The notes beneath the pieces are model-generated. The model was not told the DNA's origin, made no database searches, and worked only from the letters and a program-made list of their open reading frames with translations. Shown here one piece after another: positions 33,479 through 41,680 of a stretch of 64,000 nucleotides of DNA. Position numbers and translations under genes: made by a program. Within the stretch, counting starts at the first letter, position 1. Each line of letters begins with the position of its first letter. Source of the stretch: Agathobacter sp. (GTDB taxonomy: Bacteria; Bacillota; Clostridia; Lachnospirales; Lachnospiraceae); contig JALEZW010000013.1 in NCBI GenBank assembly GCA_022772675.1, forward strand, positions 1 to 64,000, written 5' to 3'.

Positions 33479-33552
33479 TTGTCTTCTCCTTTTCATTCTT
33501 CTTATGCACCTGTGAAAAAGCGTACCGCAGGTGCCCTTCACTTGATAATTCC

Positions 33553-33580
33553 ATTATACCAAGTGATATAAACTTTGCAA
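33553..33580 (-). promoter_or_regulatory. promoter of galKT
   Basis: TTGCAA, a 16-bp spacer, then TATAAT on the minus strand, about 75 bp before galK. Further GTTGCA motifs lie upstream (33595-33625) and might bind a LacI-type regulator, but I see no clean palindrome. Confidence 0.65.
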
Positions 33581-33637
33581 TACGCTTTTTGGAAGTTGCA
33601 ACATTCCTTTGAACTTATGCAACATAATTACATATTT

Positions 33638-34747
33638 TTATTTTTGAAAGTCCCGGATAACCTCCAGTGCCGGAAGGACATTTCCATCATAGTCAAATAA
33701 TGCCTGATTTGCCCACTCATTTCCACAGGGACCGGGATCCTTCATATACTTTAAGGATGCAGGTGTTGCCCATCCGCTGCCAGGTACCGGAATCCACGCA
33801 GGCTCCCACCAGAAAAAGCCTGATCCCTTGTCATTCTGCACACGGGCTACGCGGTTTAATAAATCCTTCGTAAACTCTGCCTGTCCCTCTTTCGTCATGG
33901 GATACTCTATCTTTGCCACCAGTTCCGGCTTTGTGGCATACCCCTTACGCTCACTGTCCCCAAGCTTTTCGTAATCTTTGTAATCCTCCATGGTATATCC
34001 CATGGAAACCTCTGCAATAATGATTTCCTTTCCATAGCGGGCTGCCATGTCATTCATGTTGTCCTCCAGCATTTGAAGTGTTCCATGCCAGAATGGATAA
34101 TAGGACATGCCGATATAGTCAAAATCCTCTCCCCGCTCCATATAATGGTCGAACCAGTCCCGGTACATCTCATTATTTCCGCCATTATCCAGATGAATCA
34201 TAAGCGGAATCTCCGCTTTTACCTCACGGCAGGCTTTGATTCCCGCACTGATAAATCTTGCAATGTTATCATAGTTGGGTTTCTGTCCCTCCGGCCAGAG
34301 CAGACCATTGGTCACCTCATTTCCCACCTGGACCATGGTAACATGAACGCCTGCATCAAGCACTGCTTGTAACGATTCTTTTGTATAGTCATAGACTGCC
34401 TGCTCCAGCTGGTCAGCGTTGTAAAAAGCCCAAGCCTTTGGCTTAATCTGTTTCCCCGGATCTGCCCAGAAATCACTGTAGTGGAAATTCAAAAGGACTC
34501 CAAACCCTGCATCGGTTACACGCTTTCCGATGGCAATGGTCTCTGCCAGATCATTGCAGCCTGCTCCGTAGGCTTCCCCACTCTCAGAATAGGGATGATT
34601 CCAAAGACGAAGGCGGATGGTATCCACATCGTAATCCTTCATAATATCCAGAATGTCTCTTTCTTTTCCCTGGTCGTAATATTTTGCGCCGCAACGCTCT
34701 AATTCCAGCATGGTTGAAAGATCCATGCCCTTAATAAATCTGCTCAC
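33638..34747 (-). CDS. GH53 arabinogalactan endo-beta-1,4-galactanase
   Basis: A 369-residue glycoside hydrolase of family 53, which cleaves beta-1,4-galactan. It begins with KGMDLSTMLELERCGAKYYD. TIRLRLWNHPY is a family hallmark, the acid/base glutamate is in VQVGNEVTNGLLWPEG, and the nucleophile glutamate is in EIIIAEVSMGYTME. There is no signal peptide, so it acts inside the cell on imported oligosaccharides. The start is GTG 34747 after AGGAGAAAAA; the earlier track ATG is too far upstream and reads through a tandem repeat. Neighbouring galKT, LacI and a GH42 gene fit galactan use. Confidence 0.92.
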   Translation of the reverse strand: MSRFIKGMDLSTMLELERCGAKYYDQGKERDILDIMKDYDVDTIRLRLWNHPYSESGEAYGAGCNDLAETIAIGKRVTDAGFGVLLNFHYSDFWADPGKQIKPKAWAFYNADQLEQAVYDYTKESLQAVLDAGVHVTMVQVGNEVTNGLLWPEGQKPNYDNIARFISAGIKACREVKAEIPLMIHLDNGGNNEMYRDWFDHYMERGEDFDYIGMSYYPFWHGTLQMLEDNMNDMAARYGKEIIIAEVSMGYTMEDYKDYEKLGDSERKGYATKPELVAKIEYPMTKEGQAEFTKDLLNRVARVQNDKGSGFFWWEPAWIPVPGSGWATPASLKYMKDPGPCGNEWANQALFDYDGNVLPALEVIRDFQK

Positions 34748-34763
34748 TTTTTCTCCTCTCCTA

Positions 34764-34823
34764 TCTAGACAGTATGTAATGAACTCCATATTGTCTAGAC
34801 AATATGTAATGAACTCCGCATTG
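34764..34823. repeat. 30-bp tandem repeat with TCTAGA palindromes upstream of GH53
   Basis: Two adjacent copies of TCTAGACARTATGTAATGAA-CTCC.. (34764-34793 and 34794-34823) agree at 27 of 30 positions. The junction forms the palindrome ATTGTCTAGACAAT. It lies 17-76 bp before the GH53 start codon, where operator or promoter sites are expected. A duplicated operator is inferred. Confidence 0.75.
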
Positions 34824-34859
34824 TCCGGTAACTCCTGTTTCAACTTCACCGTATATGAA

Positions 34860-34887
34860 AAAATCGTGCGGCAGAGCCGCACGGTTT
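34860..34887 (-). terminator. terminator after zinc-ribbon gene
   Basis: CCGTGCGGC-TCT-GCCGCACGATTTTTT on the minus strand, immediately after the 72-residue gene. It ends the unit above and separates it from GH53. Confidence 0.9.
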
Positions 34888-34891
34888 CTTC

Positions 34892-35110
34892 TTAGTCAAA
34901 ATCAAACTTATCAAACCTCTTGTTCATTGCCTTATATCGGAAGCGTACCATCTCATTTTTTTCCAAAACATCCTCTTCCGTTCCTCTGTACTGGCATCGG
35001 ATGCAGCTGTACATCTTTGTATCTTTGTCATAGAACATGTCAATATCAAGATCCCTCATAAAGCATGACGGGCATCTGTAATTTAATTTGCCTTTTCCAA
35101 GTTGAGCCAT
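34892..35110 (-). CDS. small zinc-ribbon protein
   Basis: A 72-residue protein with two CxxC pairs, YRCPSCFMRD and YSCIRCQYRG, separated by about 20 residues: a zinc-ribbon fold. The C-terminal half is basic and helical. It is not a known enzyme, and its function is unrecognised. Its start overlaps the end of the 610-residue gene by 28 bp, so they share an operon and possibly a task. Confidence 0.7.
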   Translation of the reverse strand: MAQLGKGKLNYRCPSCFMRDLDIDMFYDKDTKMYSCIRCQYRGTEEDVLEKNEMVRFRYKAMNKRFDKFDFD

Positions 35111-36915
35111 GTTGCAAATACCTCCTTATCTGAGATTGTCTTTCTGAATCCAAGCTTAAACATCGGTGAGAATGCATATCCCTCTTCGATATATCCTTCT
35201 GCTTCTGTAGACGGAGTCAGGGAAACCTTTGTCTCAATCTGTGGAACCGTTGCGCTTACGGCAGTAGCTCCCTGCAGGGATGCTTCACGGCACTTGTATT
35301 CATATTCAATTGTCTTTTCATCTCTGCCTTCGCACTTTAAGGTAATGCCTGTCATATCTTCCGGATACTCGGTGGTACCATAGCAGGCTACCATATATTC
35401 ATCTAAAGTCACCTCTGCAGAGGGATCGCTCATCTGAAGAATATGTCTTTCAATCTTGATGCTGGAAGAACCTTCCTCGAAGTACTCCTTCGTCTGCAGC
35501 TTCACAGTAAGTCCGTGGAACTCAATGGTTACAGGATTCAGAGTCAGGATTCTGGTATTTCCCTCCTGTGAAAAATGTGCGTGTGTCGGGCAGAGACATA
35601 AATCAACCTCTTCCCCATTATATTTAAGTTTCGCACTTCTTACCGTTCCCTCTCCTGCGTAATGGGTAAAGTAACCGGCACGGTATTTCTCCTGAATCAA
35701 AAATGGATAGGACGCATCCTGTACATGCTTCGTTCCGATTCCCACCGGCCACTCCAGCTTGGCAACATATGGACGAAGGTCTACAATCGCACCACCCTGA
35801 TCCATGTTGACACAGGCTCTCATAAAGGGATCGCAGTACCAGAATAACTGCTTGTCTGAACCATAGAGAATATCTCTCCACAATGCACACTCCGGTTCTG
35901 TATAGCCCTTCTTCTCTCTATAGTAGTCAGCAAACTCTGACATGGTCATGTCTACCAGCTTACCCTCTTTTTTCAGCTGTCCATAGTACTTACAGCCATC
36001 ACTGTAGGACTTTTCCAGAAGTTCATATGGGGCTTCCCAGCGTCCCATCTTATTCATCCAGCCCGGTCCAACGAACATCATATTATAGGCATATCCGTTG
36101 TTATATTTTTCCAGATCCCGGTACTGGTCAATCAGGTTATACAGATACGGATACTCCCAGGTCTTGGTATCGTAAATCATGCCGCGAAGCACATTCTGGG
36201 GATGGGTACCGAAATTGGATCCGTTTCCATCATAACACGCGATCAAATCCCGGGACAGATGCGGGATTGCCACAATTCCGCTGTCCTCTGCCTTATTTGC
36301 TGCCGGTGCATGGGTGTTCTGCTTTGACGGAATCCAAGGTGCCCATGGACCTCCGTCAAATAATGTATACCAGGAATTATTACAGGTATGGTAAGCTTTC
36401 GGACCTTCCTCCCAGCAGGTAGCAACAGCGCATTTTACACTGGGATAAGCCTGCTTGATATAGTTGATGAGATCCGCATCCATGTAGTAAGAGCCCGTGG
36501 ACTCCGGATAAAATCCGAAACGCTCATAAAACTTTTCAAATACATCATTGACAATGGCCTTCTTATCCTCCATGGAAAACATCCAGATACAGAAATCCTT
36601 TGTCTTATACTTCTCACGGAATTCCTCACAGGGAAGACCCAGAAGTGAAAGTGCAATCTCATCTCCATACACTTCATGGTCATGCTTTGCAATCTCAACT
36701 GCCTCATCATTAAACAAAGATGCATAAGTCATCTGGATTGTAACCTTAAGTCCATTCTCGTGTGCCAGTCTCTGCTGGGTTTTAAAGATATCCAGTGATT
36801 CTGTAAGTAATGCCTTATCTCCGATATCCTCTTCCTTCCCCTGTCCGGTTACAGTTGCAGAATACTCTGGAACCATCTCCGGACGATGGATAATGTTTAC
36901 AACAAATTTGTCCAT
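35083..36915 (-). CDS. uncharacterised 610-residue protein, possible GH57/38-like carbohydrate-active enzyme
   Basis: I do not recognise the family with certainty. The first ~330 residues look like a seven-stranded barrel of the deacetylase/GH57-GH38 kind: FVVNIIHRPEMVPEYSATV, HDHEVYGDEIALSLLGLP, FGFYPESTGSYYMDADLI and FDGGPWAPWIPSK. Aromatic and acidic residues are dense, as in sugar-active sites. The last ~200 residues are beta-rich (EFHGLTVKLQTKEYFEEGSS). There is no signal peptide, so it is cytosolic. The start is ATG 36915 after GGGAGGACAGAAAG, 26 codons inside the track ORF. A strong promoter with a TGCGCACTTTGCGCA palindrome and an adjacent LacI gene suggest sugar-regulated expression within the galactan block. 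Substrate unknown. Confidence 0.55.
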   Translation of the reverse strand: MDKFVVNIIHRPEMVPEYSATVTGQGKEEDIGDKALLTESLDIFKTQQRLAHENGLKVTIQMTYASLFNDEAVEIAKHDHEVYGDEIALSLLGLPCEEFREKYKTKDFCIWMFSMEDKKAIVNDVFEKFYERFGFYPESTGSYYMDADLINYIKQAYPSVKCAVATCWEEGPKAYHTCNNSWYTLFDGGPWAPWIPSKQNTHAPAANKAEDSGIVAIPHLSRDLIACYDGNGSNFGTHPQNVLRGMIYDTKTWEYPYLYNLIDQYRDLEKYNNGYAYNMMFVGPGWMNKMGRWEAPYELLEKSYSDGCKYYGQLKKEGKLVDMTMSEFADYYREKKGYTEPECALWRDILYGSDKQLFWYCDPFMRACVNMDQGGAIVDLRPYVAKLEWPVGIGTKHVQDASYPFLIQEKYRAGYFTHYAGEGTVRSAKLKYNGEEVDLCLCPTHAHFSQEGNTRILTLNPVTIEFHGLTVKLQTKEYFEEGSSSIKIERHILQMSDPSAEVTLDEYMVACYGTTEYPEDMTGITLKCEGRDEKTIEYEYKCREASLQGATAVSATVPQIETKVSLTPSTEAEGYIEEGYAFSPMFKLGFRKTISDKEVFATWLNLEKAN

Positions 36916-36948
36916 CTTTCTGTCCTCCCATTGGTAAATATCCTTATC

Positions 36949-36963
36949 TGCGCACTTTGCGCA
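36949..36963. promoter_or_regulatory. palindromic operator, LacI-type
   Basis: TGCGCACTTTGCGCA lies about 20 bp downstream of the -10 box of the 610-residue gene, in a road-block position. The divergent half-sites TGCGCA suit a LacI-family dimer. The LacI-type gene ending 86 bp away is the obvious candidate; this assignment is inferred. Confidence 0.65.
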
Positions 36964-36983
36964 ATCGGTTGTTCTATGGTTAT

Positions 36984-37012
36984 AGTATACCAAGGGCAGC
37001 TCTGCATGTCAA
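36984..37012 (-). promoter_or_regulatory. strong promoter of the 610-residue gene
   Basis: TTGACA, a 17-bp spacer, then TATACT on the minus strand, close to consensus. Confidence 0.85.
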
Positions 37013-37048
37013 TGTACAATTTTGATAGATTTAGATTGGCATTTTTGT

Positions 37049-38047
37049 CTACTGTGTCGACTCTTTTAACACTACCTCATAGGATAAAAGCGTAAGTTCC
37101 TCCGTGTCTTCCCCCTCAATCTGAGCCAGAAGATTCCTGCAGGCTTCCATTCCCAGTTCCCTTGCATGAAAGGACAGGGAAGTAATGGAGGGGATATTAT
37201 TTTCCAGTACGGAACTGTTATAAAAAGATGCAATCTTTATGTCCTGGGGAACCCGGACCTCTTTCTGCCGGAGTTTTCGTAAAACCTGCCCACAGACAGC
37301 ATCATCCATACACAGAATACAGTCTGCCCCCTTTTCCAGAACCGCTTCCACTGCTGCATCAATTGCCGCCGGGCTCTCTAAATTCCGGAATACCAGCTCT
37401 TCCGCCAGCTCTGACCCTGTCTGTATGTAAGCTTCCTGATATCCTTTCCACCGGTTCTGATTCACCACAAAGGAATCACTGCCCCCCAGCAGGGCAATCC
37501 GTTTCATATTTCTCATCAAAAGAATGGATGTCAGTTCCCTGCAGGCACTCAGATGGTCATTATCCACCTGTTTTACATTCTTATATGTGGTGCTTCCTGT
37601 TGTCACAAAAGGAATATTCTTTTTTAACAGAAGCTCTATCTGCGGATCCTTCAAAGAGGTTCGTAAAAGAACGATTCCATCCACCTTACGGTTTCTTACA
37701 ATTCTCTCCAAACCTGCCACATCATCTTTCTGACTGATGCAGAGCAGGATATCATACTCATGCATTCCTGCGATTTCCTGTATTCCGGTAAGTGCCTCCT
37801 GGAAAAAAGGAAGATCTACCAGTGCATAATTCTCCGGAATCACCACACAGAGATTATAAGTCTTGGACTGCGCCAGTCCTTTGGCAATGACATTAGGCTT
37901 ATAATCATGTTCTTCAATATAGTCCAGCACCCGTTTTCTGGTTGCCGCTCCAATCCTGCCCTTTCCCGATATGGCACGGCTCACCGTAGTCTTGGATACC
38001 CCCAGTGCTTCTGCCACATCCGCAATCGTTATAGCATTATTCTTCAT
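37049..38047 (-). CDS. LacI-family transcriptional regulator
   Basis: A 332-residue regulator. The N-terminal LacI helix-turn-helix ITIADVAEALGVSKTTVSRA and hinge (NVIAKGLAQSKTYN) precede a periplasmic-binding-protein-like sensor domain (LCVVIPENYALVDLPFFQEA, DGIVLLRTSL, CILCMDDAVCGQVL). It probably senses a sugar and represses the downstream gene through the palindrome at 36949-36963 and perhaps the GH53 and gal genes. Its start overlaps the 3' end of the L,D-transpeptidase gene by 11 bp, although the two seem functionally unrelated. Confidence 0.92.
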   Translation of the reverse strand: MKNNAITIADVAEALGVSKTTVSRAISGKGRIGAATRKRVLDYIEEHDYKPNVIAKGLAQSKTYNLCVVIPENYALVDLPFFQEALTGIQEIAGMHEYDILLCISQKDDVAGLERIVRNRKVDGIVLLRTSLKDPQIELLLKKNIPFVTTGSTTYKNVKQVDNDHLSACRELTSILLMRNMKRIALLGGSDSFVVNQNRWKGYQEAYIQTGSELAEELVFRNLESPAAIDAAVEAVLEKGADCILCMDDAVCGQVLRKLRQKEVRVPQDIKIASFYNSSVLENNIPSITSLSFHARELGMEACRNLLAQIEGEDTEELTLLSYEVVLKESTQ

Positions 38048-39749
38048 TATTTTTTTGATTGTCCTTCTTTTTTTCTTTTTTGTCCTTGCTTTCCTTCTTA
38101 GACTTCTCCGTCAGCTTTTTATATGCTGCTTCCGCCTCCTGCAGCTTTTTGTAATTCTTTACATTCTGTTTTCCGTCCGCAGATAACTTGTCATAGGAAG
38201 TTCTTGCACTGTCAATTGCATCTTTCGAATCCTTTGTTACCTCCCCGATGGCATCAATCAGCTTTGTTACCGCCTCTGCCTGCTTTTTATCCTCCTCCTT
38301 CTTTTTATCAGCTTCACTTACACTCTCCGTCCCCGGAAGTTCGTAGACCAGTACCGGATAATTTTTTTTAACGTTTTCAAAAATTACCTTTGCTGCATCA
38401 AGAGGAAGATTGATACACCCGTGGGATCCCGAATATTTGTAAATACTTCCCCCAAAACTGCTGCGCCATGTGGCATCATGCATTCCTACATTTCCCGCAA
38501 AAGGCATCCAGTAGGATACCGGGGTTTCATAATTATCTCCACGAAGAACCGCATCTTTCTTCGTATAAGTGATACCATAGGCCCCTGTGGGCGAACCAAA
38601 ATTACGGGCAAGATTTCCCGATACAAAATCCGACTCGATTACCAGTTTTCCATCTTTATAGAGAAAAAGATGCTGCGCTGTCAGGTTTATCTCCACATAA
38701 GAGTTTCCGTAGTCATTTCCCTCATGGGAATTTGCGGTCATGGAGTAATTTAAGTCTCTTGTAACGGGCTTTCCGGACTTAATCTCTTTTATAATCTCTT
38801 CCACTTCCTTATCCGTATCCACTTTCCAGCCATAATGGCTCTCCGGAATCGTCACGGTTTTCCCATAAGAAGTCTTAAGAGTTTTTGCCGAATAGCAGGT
38901 GTTATATTTTTTGGCAAGACCTTCCACATACTCCGTAACCTTTGACCGGTCAAGCACCGGCTGTACCTTATCATTCAATGAAAACCATTTTCCGAATACA
39001 GATGCATCCAAAGTCTGGGACTCTTTCCCCACCGTAAAGGTGATTACCGTTTTGGCATACTCATTCATGGTCTTTACGGCATCCAGAAGTTTGTCGTTAT
39101 CATCCCTAATCTCAGGATCTGCATAGACTCCCTCTTTGTCAAGATCCAGTGTCTCCCTGAGGCTATTCACTGCCTCTGTAACTGCCTGCTTCATCTTGTC
39201 GGCATCAATGGCAGTTCCCATAATACAGGGCTTTACCGCAAACCCGTTTACAGAATCGTAATCTGCAATGGACGCATCCACAGGTGCCGTCTGGCTCTCT
39301 TTATCCATACAGACAAGCCCGTTTATTTTCCCTTCCAGCTGTTTTTCATTAAACTTAACAATTGTCTGCCCTGTCACGATCTTCTTCTGGAAAATCTTAA
39401 CCGGCCATGCAAAAACTGGCTGTGCCTCTATCATCTGCTTAATCTCATCCCCCCACTCCGGTTCCAATGAAATCTCTTTGCCGCTTATGGTCTCCGTTTT
39501 TCCCTCTCTCGTAACAATATTCAAATGATAGGAATGAATCTCCTCCGTAATCTCATCCATCACTTTCTGTGCCGTATATCCACCGGTCTTTAATCCATCC
39601 AAAACCGTTCCCGGGAAGAAATGACTGTGAAAATAAAATGCCATTCCCAGATAGACAAACAGCACTGCAGCTGCTACGGGAATCAAAATTCCTGCCTTTA
39701 TTTTTTCCTCTTTCTTCTTTGTCTGCTCATGCATCTTTTGTTCTCTCAT
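38037..39749 (-). CDS. L,D-transpeptidase (YkuD) with PG-binding domains
   Basis: A 570-residue membrane-anchored cell-wall enzyme. One N-terminal span (AGILIPVAAAVLFVYLGMAF) is followed by two repeats of the putative peptidoglycan-binding type, about residues 60-330. The YkuD catalytic domain (VEINLTAQHLFLYKDGKLVI to VLVYELPG) has its active site in YSGSHGCINLPLDAA (HxxSHGCxN, the cysteine nucleophile). It forms 3-3 crosslinks or attaches proteins. The C-terminal 110 residues are a Lys/Glu-rich coiled coil, probably wall-spanning or wall-binding. Promoter TTGACA-16-TAAAAT. Confidence 0.92.
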   Translation of the reverse strand: MREQKMHEQTKKKEEKIKAGILIPVAAAVLFVYLGMAFYFHSHFFPGTVLDGLKTGGYTAQKVMDEITEEIHSYHLNIVTREGKTETISGKEISLEPEWGDEIKQMIEAQPVFAWPVKIFQKKIVTGQTIVKFNEKQLEGKINGLVCMDKESQTAPVDASIADYDSVNGFAVKPCIMGTAIDADKMKQAVTEAVNSLRETLDLDKEGVYADPEIRDDNDKLLDAVKTMNEYAKTVITFTVGKESQTLDASVFGKWFSLNDKVQPVLDRSKVTEYVEGLAKKYNTCYSAKTLKTSYGKTVTIPESHYGWKVDTDKEVEEIIKEIKSGKPVTRDLNYSMTANSHEGNDYGNSYVEINLTAQHLFLYKDGKLVIESDFVSGNLARNFGSPTGAYGITYTKKDAVLRGDNYETPVSYWMPFAGNVGMHDATWRSSFGGSIYKYSGSHGCINLPLDAAKVIFENVKKNYPVLVYELPGTESVSEADKKKEEDKKQAEAVTKLIDAIGEVTKDSKDAIDSARTSYDKLSADGKQNVKNYKKLQEAEAAYKKLTEKSKKESKDKKEKKKDNQKNNEE

Positions 39750-39773
39750 CTTTTTATCCTCCGTCTCATTAGT

Positions 39774-39801
39774 ATTTTACCAAAGCCGGGAGTATTGTCA
39801 A
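39774..39801 (-). promoter_or_regulatory. promoter of L,D-transpeptidase gene
   Basis: TTGACA, a 16-bp spacer, then TAAAAT on the minus strand. Confidence 0.6.
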
Positions 39802-39844
39802 TGCAGCAAATCTTTAAAGTTTTATGAACAAACGGTATTTGATA

Positions 39845-39873
39845 TTGTGAGTACTATTCTTACGTGCTATAAT
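39845..39873 (+). promoter_or_regulatory. promoter of PAP2 gene
   Basis: TTGTGA, a 17-bp spacer, then TATAAT on the plus strand, 24 bp before the start codon. Confidence 0.65.
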
Positions 39874-39896
39874 CAAAGCCGAAAGGAGCGTCCGGG

Positions 39897-40595
39897 ATGG
39901 GAAATATGATAGGTTCTGTGAAATTACGTTTATACAGTTTTTACAAAAAATATAATCATCTTCTGATACTTTTGTATTTTATTGTGTATATGGCATGGTT
40001 TTCCTATGTAGAGAAGACCGTTACCACACATTTTAATGTTGTACATGTGGCACTGGATGACTATATTCCCTTCTGTGAATATTTTGTCATTCCTTATCTG
40101 CTCTGGTTCCCCTTTGTAGCCTGGGGGGTCCTGTATATGGCATTACATAACAAAAGTGATTACTATAAGCTCTGCGCATTTTTATTTACCGGTATGACCA
40201 TCTTTTTAATTATTTCCACGGTATATCCCAATGGTCATTACCTGCGCCCGACTTATTTCAGCCACCATAATATCTGTACTATGCTCTGTGAATATTTATA
40301 TGCCACAGATACTCCTACTAATCTGTTTCCGAGTATCCATGTGTATAATTCTCTCGGCATTTTCCTTGCCGTGATCAATAATAAACATCTGAGCAAAAAT
40401 AAAACGGTCTGTCTCGTTACCCTTTTACTGACCGTAAGCATTATTTTATCCACCATGTTCATCAAACAGCACTCTGTCTTTGATGTGTGCTGTGCCTTTA
40501 TTCTTGCAGCAGTTATGAATCTTATTGTTTACCGCCACAGCTGGGCAAGGGTTCCAACCACCGGAAAAGCCGGAAATGGTCTTACTCTGGAATAA
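39897..40595 (+). CDS. PAP2-family membrane phosphatase
   Basis: A 232-residue membrane protein with five or six spans. PAP2 superfamily residues are visible: NLFPSIHVYNSLG (PSxH box, catalytic histidine) and STMFIKQHSVFDV (the SRxxxxxHxxxD-like box with the second histidine and the aspartate). The N-terminal KxxxxxxRP box appears reduced to YLRPTYF. Such enzymes dephosphorylate undecaprenyl pyrophosphate, phosphatidate or inositol lipids; the substrate cannot be told. The start ATG 39897 follows GAAAGGAGCGTCCGGG. It is monocistronic. Confidence 0.85.
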   Translation: MGNMIGSVKLRLYSFYKKYNHLLILLYFIVYMAWFSYVEKTVTTHFNVVHVALDDYIPFCEYFVIPYLLWFPFVAWGVLYMALHNKSDYYKLCAFLFTGMTIFLIISTVYPNGHYLRPTYFSHHNICTMLCEYLYATDTPTNLFPSIHVYNSLGIFLAVINNKHLSKNKTVCLVTLLLTVSIILSTMFIKQHSVFDVCCAFILAAVMNLIVYRHSWARVPTTGKAGNGLTLE

Positions 40596-40609
40596 ATACT
40601 TCCCTGCAG

Positions 40610-40643
40610 AAAAAAGTGTACGAAATATTTCGTACACTTTTTT
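40610..40643. terminator. bidirectional terminator
   Basis: AAAAAAGTGTACGAAA-TA-TTTCGTACACTTTTTT is perfectly symmetrical with A/T tracts on both sides. It serves the convergent PAP2 and MCP-like genes. Confidence 0.93.
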
Positions 40644-40673
40644 ATATCCTTACATATTACTTCCCGTCCCTGC

Positions 40674-41633
40674 TTACGCGCCTGCGGCTTTTCTTTCTAC
40701 CACATGCCGGTAAAGAGGATCCACTGCCTTCATTAACTCCCCATGGTTCTTCTGCTCTGTAGAAAATTCTTCCGTCAGATCCTCCACCTGCATCCGGTTC
40801 CGCTCCTCTGATTTCATAATTTCCTCATCCGCATTGCGCAGCACCGTAACCTGATTGGAAATCTCTGACAAATCCGGTCCTGCTGCCGCATCTATTGTCT
40901 CCTGAGCATTTCGCACCGCCTCATTACACTTCTTCATCAGCTTTGCGGTTGACACATTGTTTTCCTTTAAAAGAGTGACCAGTCTGTGTACCTGCTCCTC
41001 CAGCTCTGCAATCCGTGTATCTGCTACTGCCAGCCGCTTTCCGGCCTCCGCAACAAGCTTATCATAGTCGGATGCACAGACCCTGATATCCTCTGCCGCA
41101 GTCACAAACTGCTTTCCGGCATCCCCCAGACGTCCAGCTTCAATTGCTGCGTTAAGGGCAAGAACCCCCATCCGTTTTCCATAGCTTTCCATCTGCTCCA
41201 GGGATTCCCTTTCCGTCTCACTCTGTGTCTTTAATGCGGCCGGAAGCTCACTGAAATACTTTGACGGCGAGGTAAAATGCTTATTGTCGTCCACCAGCCT
41301 TGTCAGCTCTGTCTGGATGCCTGTAAACTGATCCAGCGCCTGGGACACCTCTCTGTCATTTCTCTCTGAAAGCTCCTTGTATTCTGCCAGCTGCCGGGTC
41401 AGGTCTGCCTCAACCTCCACATTCCCTGCTGCCAGCTCCGATGCTGTCTGAATGTTAATAGAAAGCTGATTCAGATCCGCCTCTGCCTGTTTAAAGGATT
41501 CTTCCATTTCCGCCGCTGTGGCATCAAACATATCCTTCCCGTCTGCAATCTGCTCAAAAAAGTGCTCGTCCAGCTCGGCGAGCTCCTTCATTTTTAGAAT
41601 TTCTTCCTGATTTTCTTTCTTTTTTCCGAACAT
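40674..41633 (-). CDS. methyl-accepting chemotaxis-like coiled-coil protein, soluble
   Basis: A 319-residue, almost wholly helical protein with no membrane span. Near residue 155 GVLALNAAIEAGRLGDAGKQ and FVTAAEDIRVCA correspond to the hairpin tip of chemoreceptor signalling domains (usually NALNAAIEAARAGE..G). It may be a cytoplasmic receptor or a degenerate relative used elsewhere. No che genes are near. The start is ATG 41633 after GGAGGGCAGACC. It lies 47 bp downstream of recJ. Confidence 0.8.
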   Translation of the reverse strand: MFGKKKENQEEILKMKELAELDEHFFEQIADGKDMFDATAAEMEESFKQAEADLNQLSINIQTASELAAGNVEVEADLTRQLAEYKELSERNDREVSQALDQFTGIQTELTRLVDDNKHFTSPSKYFSELPAALKTQSETERESLEQMESYGKRMGVLALNAAIEAGRLGDAGKQFVTAAEDIRVCASDYDKLVAEAGKRLAVADTRIAELEEQVHRLVTLLKENNVSTAKLMKKCNEAVRNAQETIDAAAGPDLSEISNQVTVLRNADEEIMKSEERNRMQVEDLTEEFSTEQKNHGELMKAVDPLYRHVVERKAAGA

Positions 41634-41680
41634 GGTCTGCCCTCCGTTAACATCTATTTTACAATGTCCCAATCAATTTT

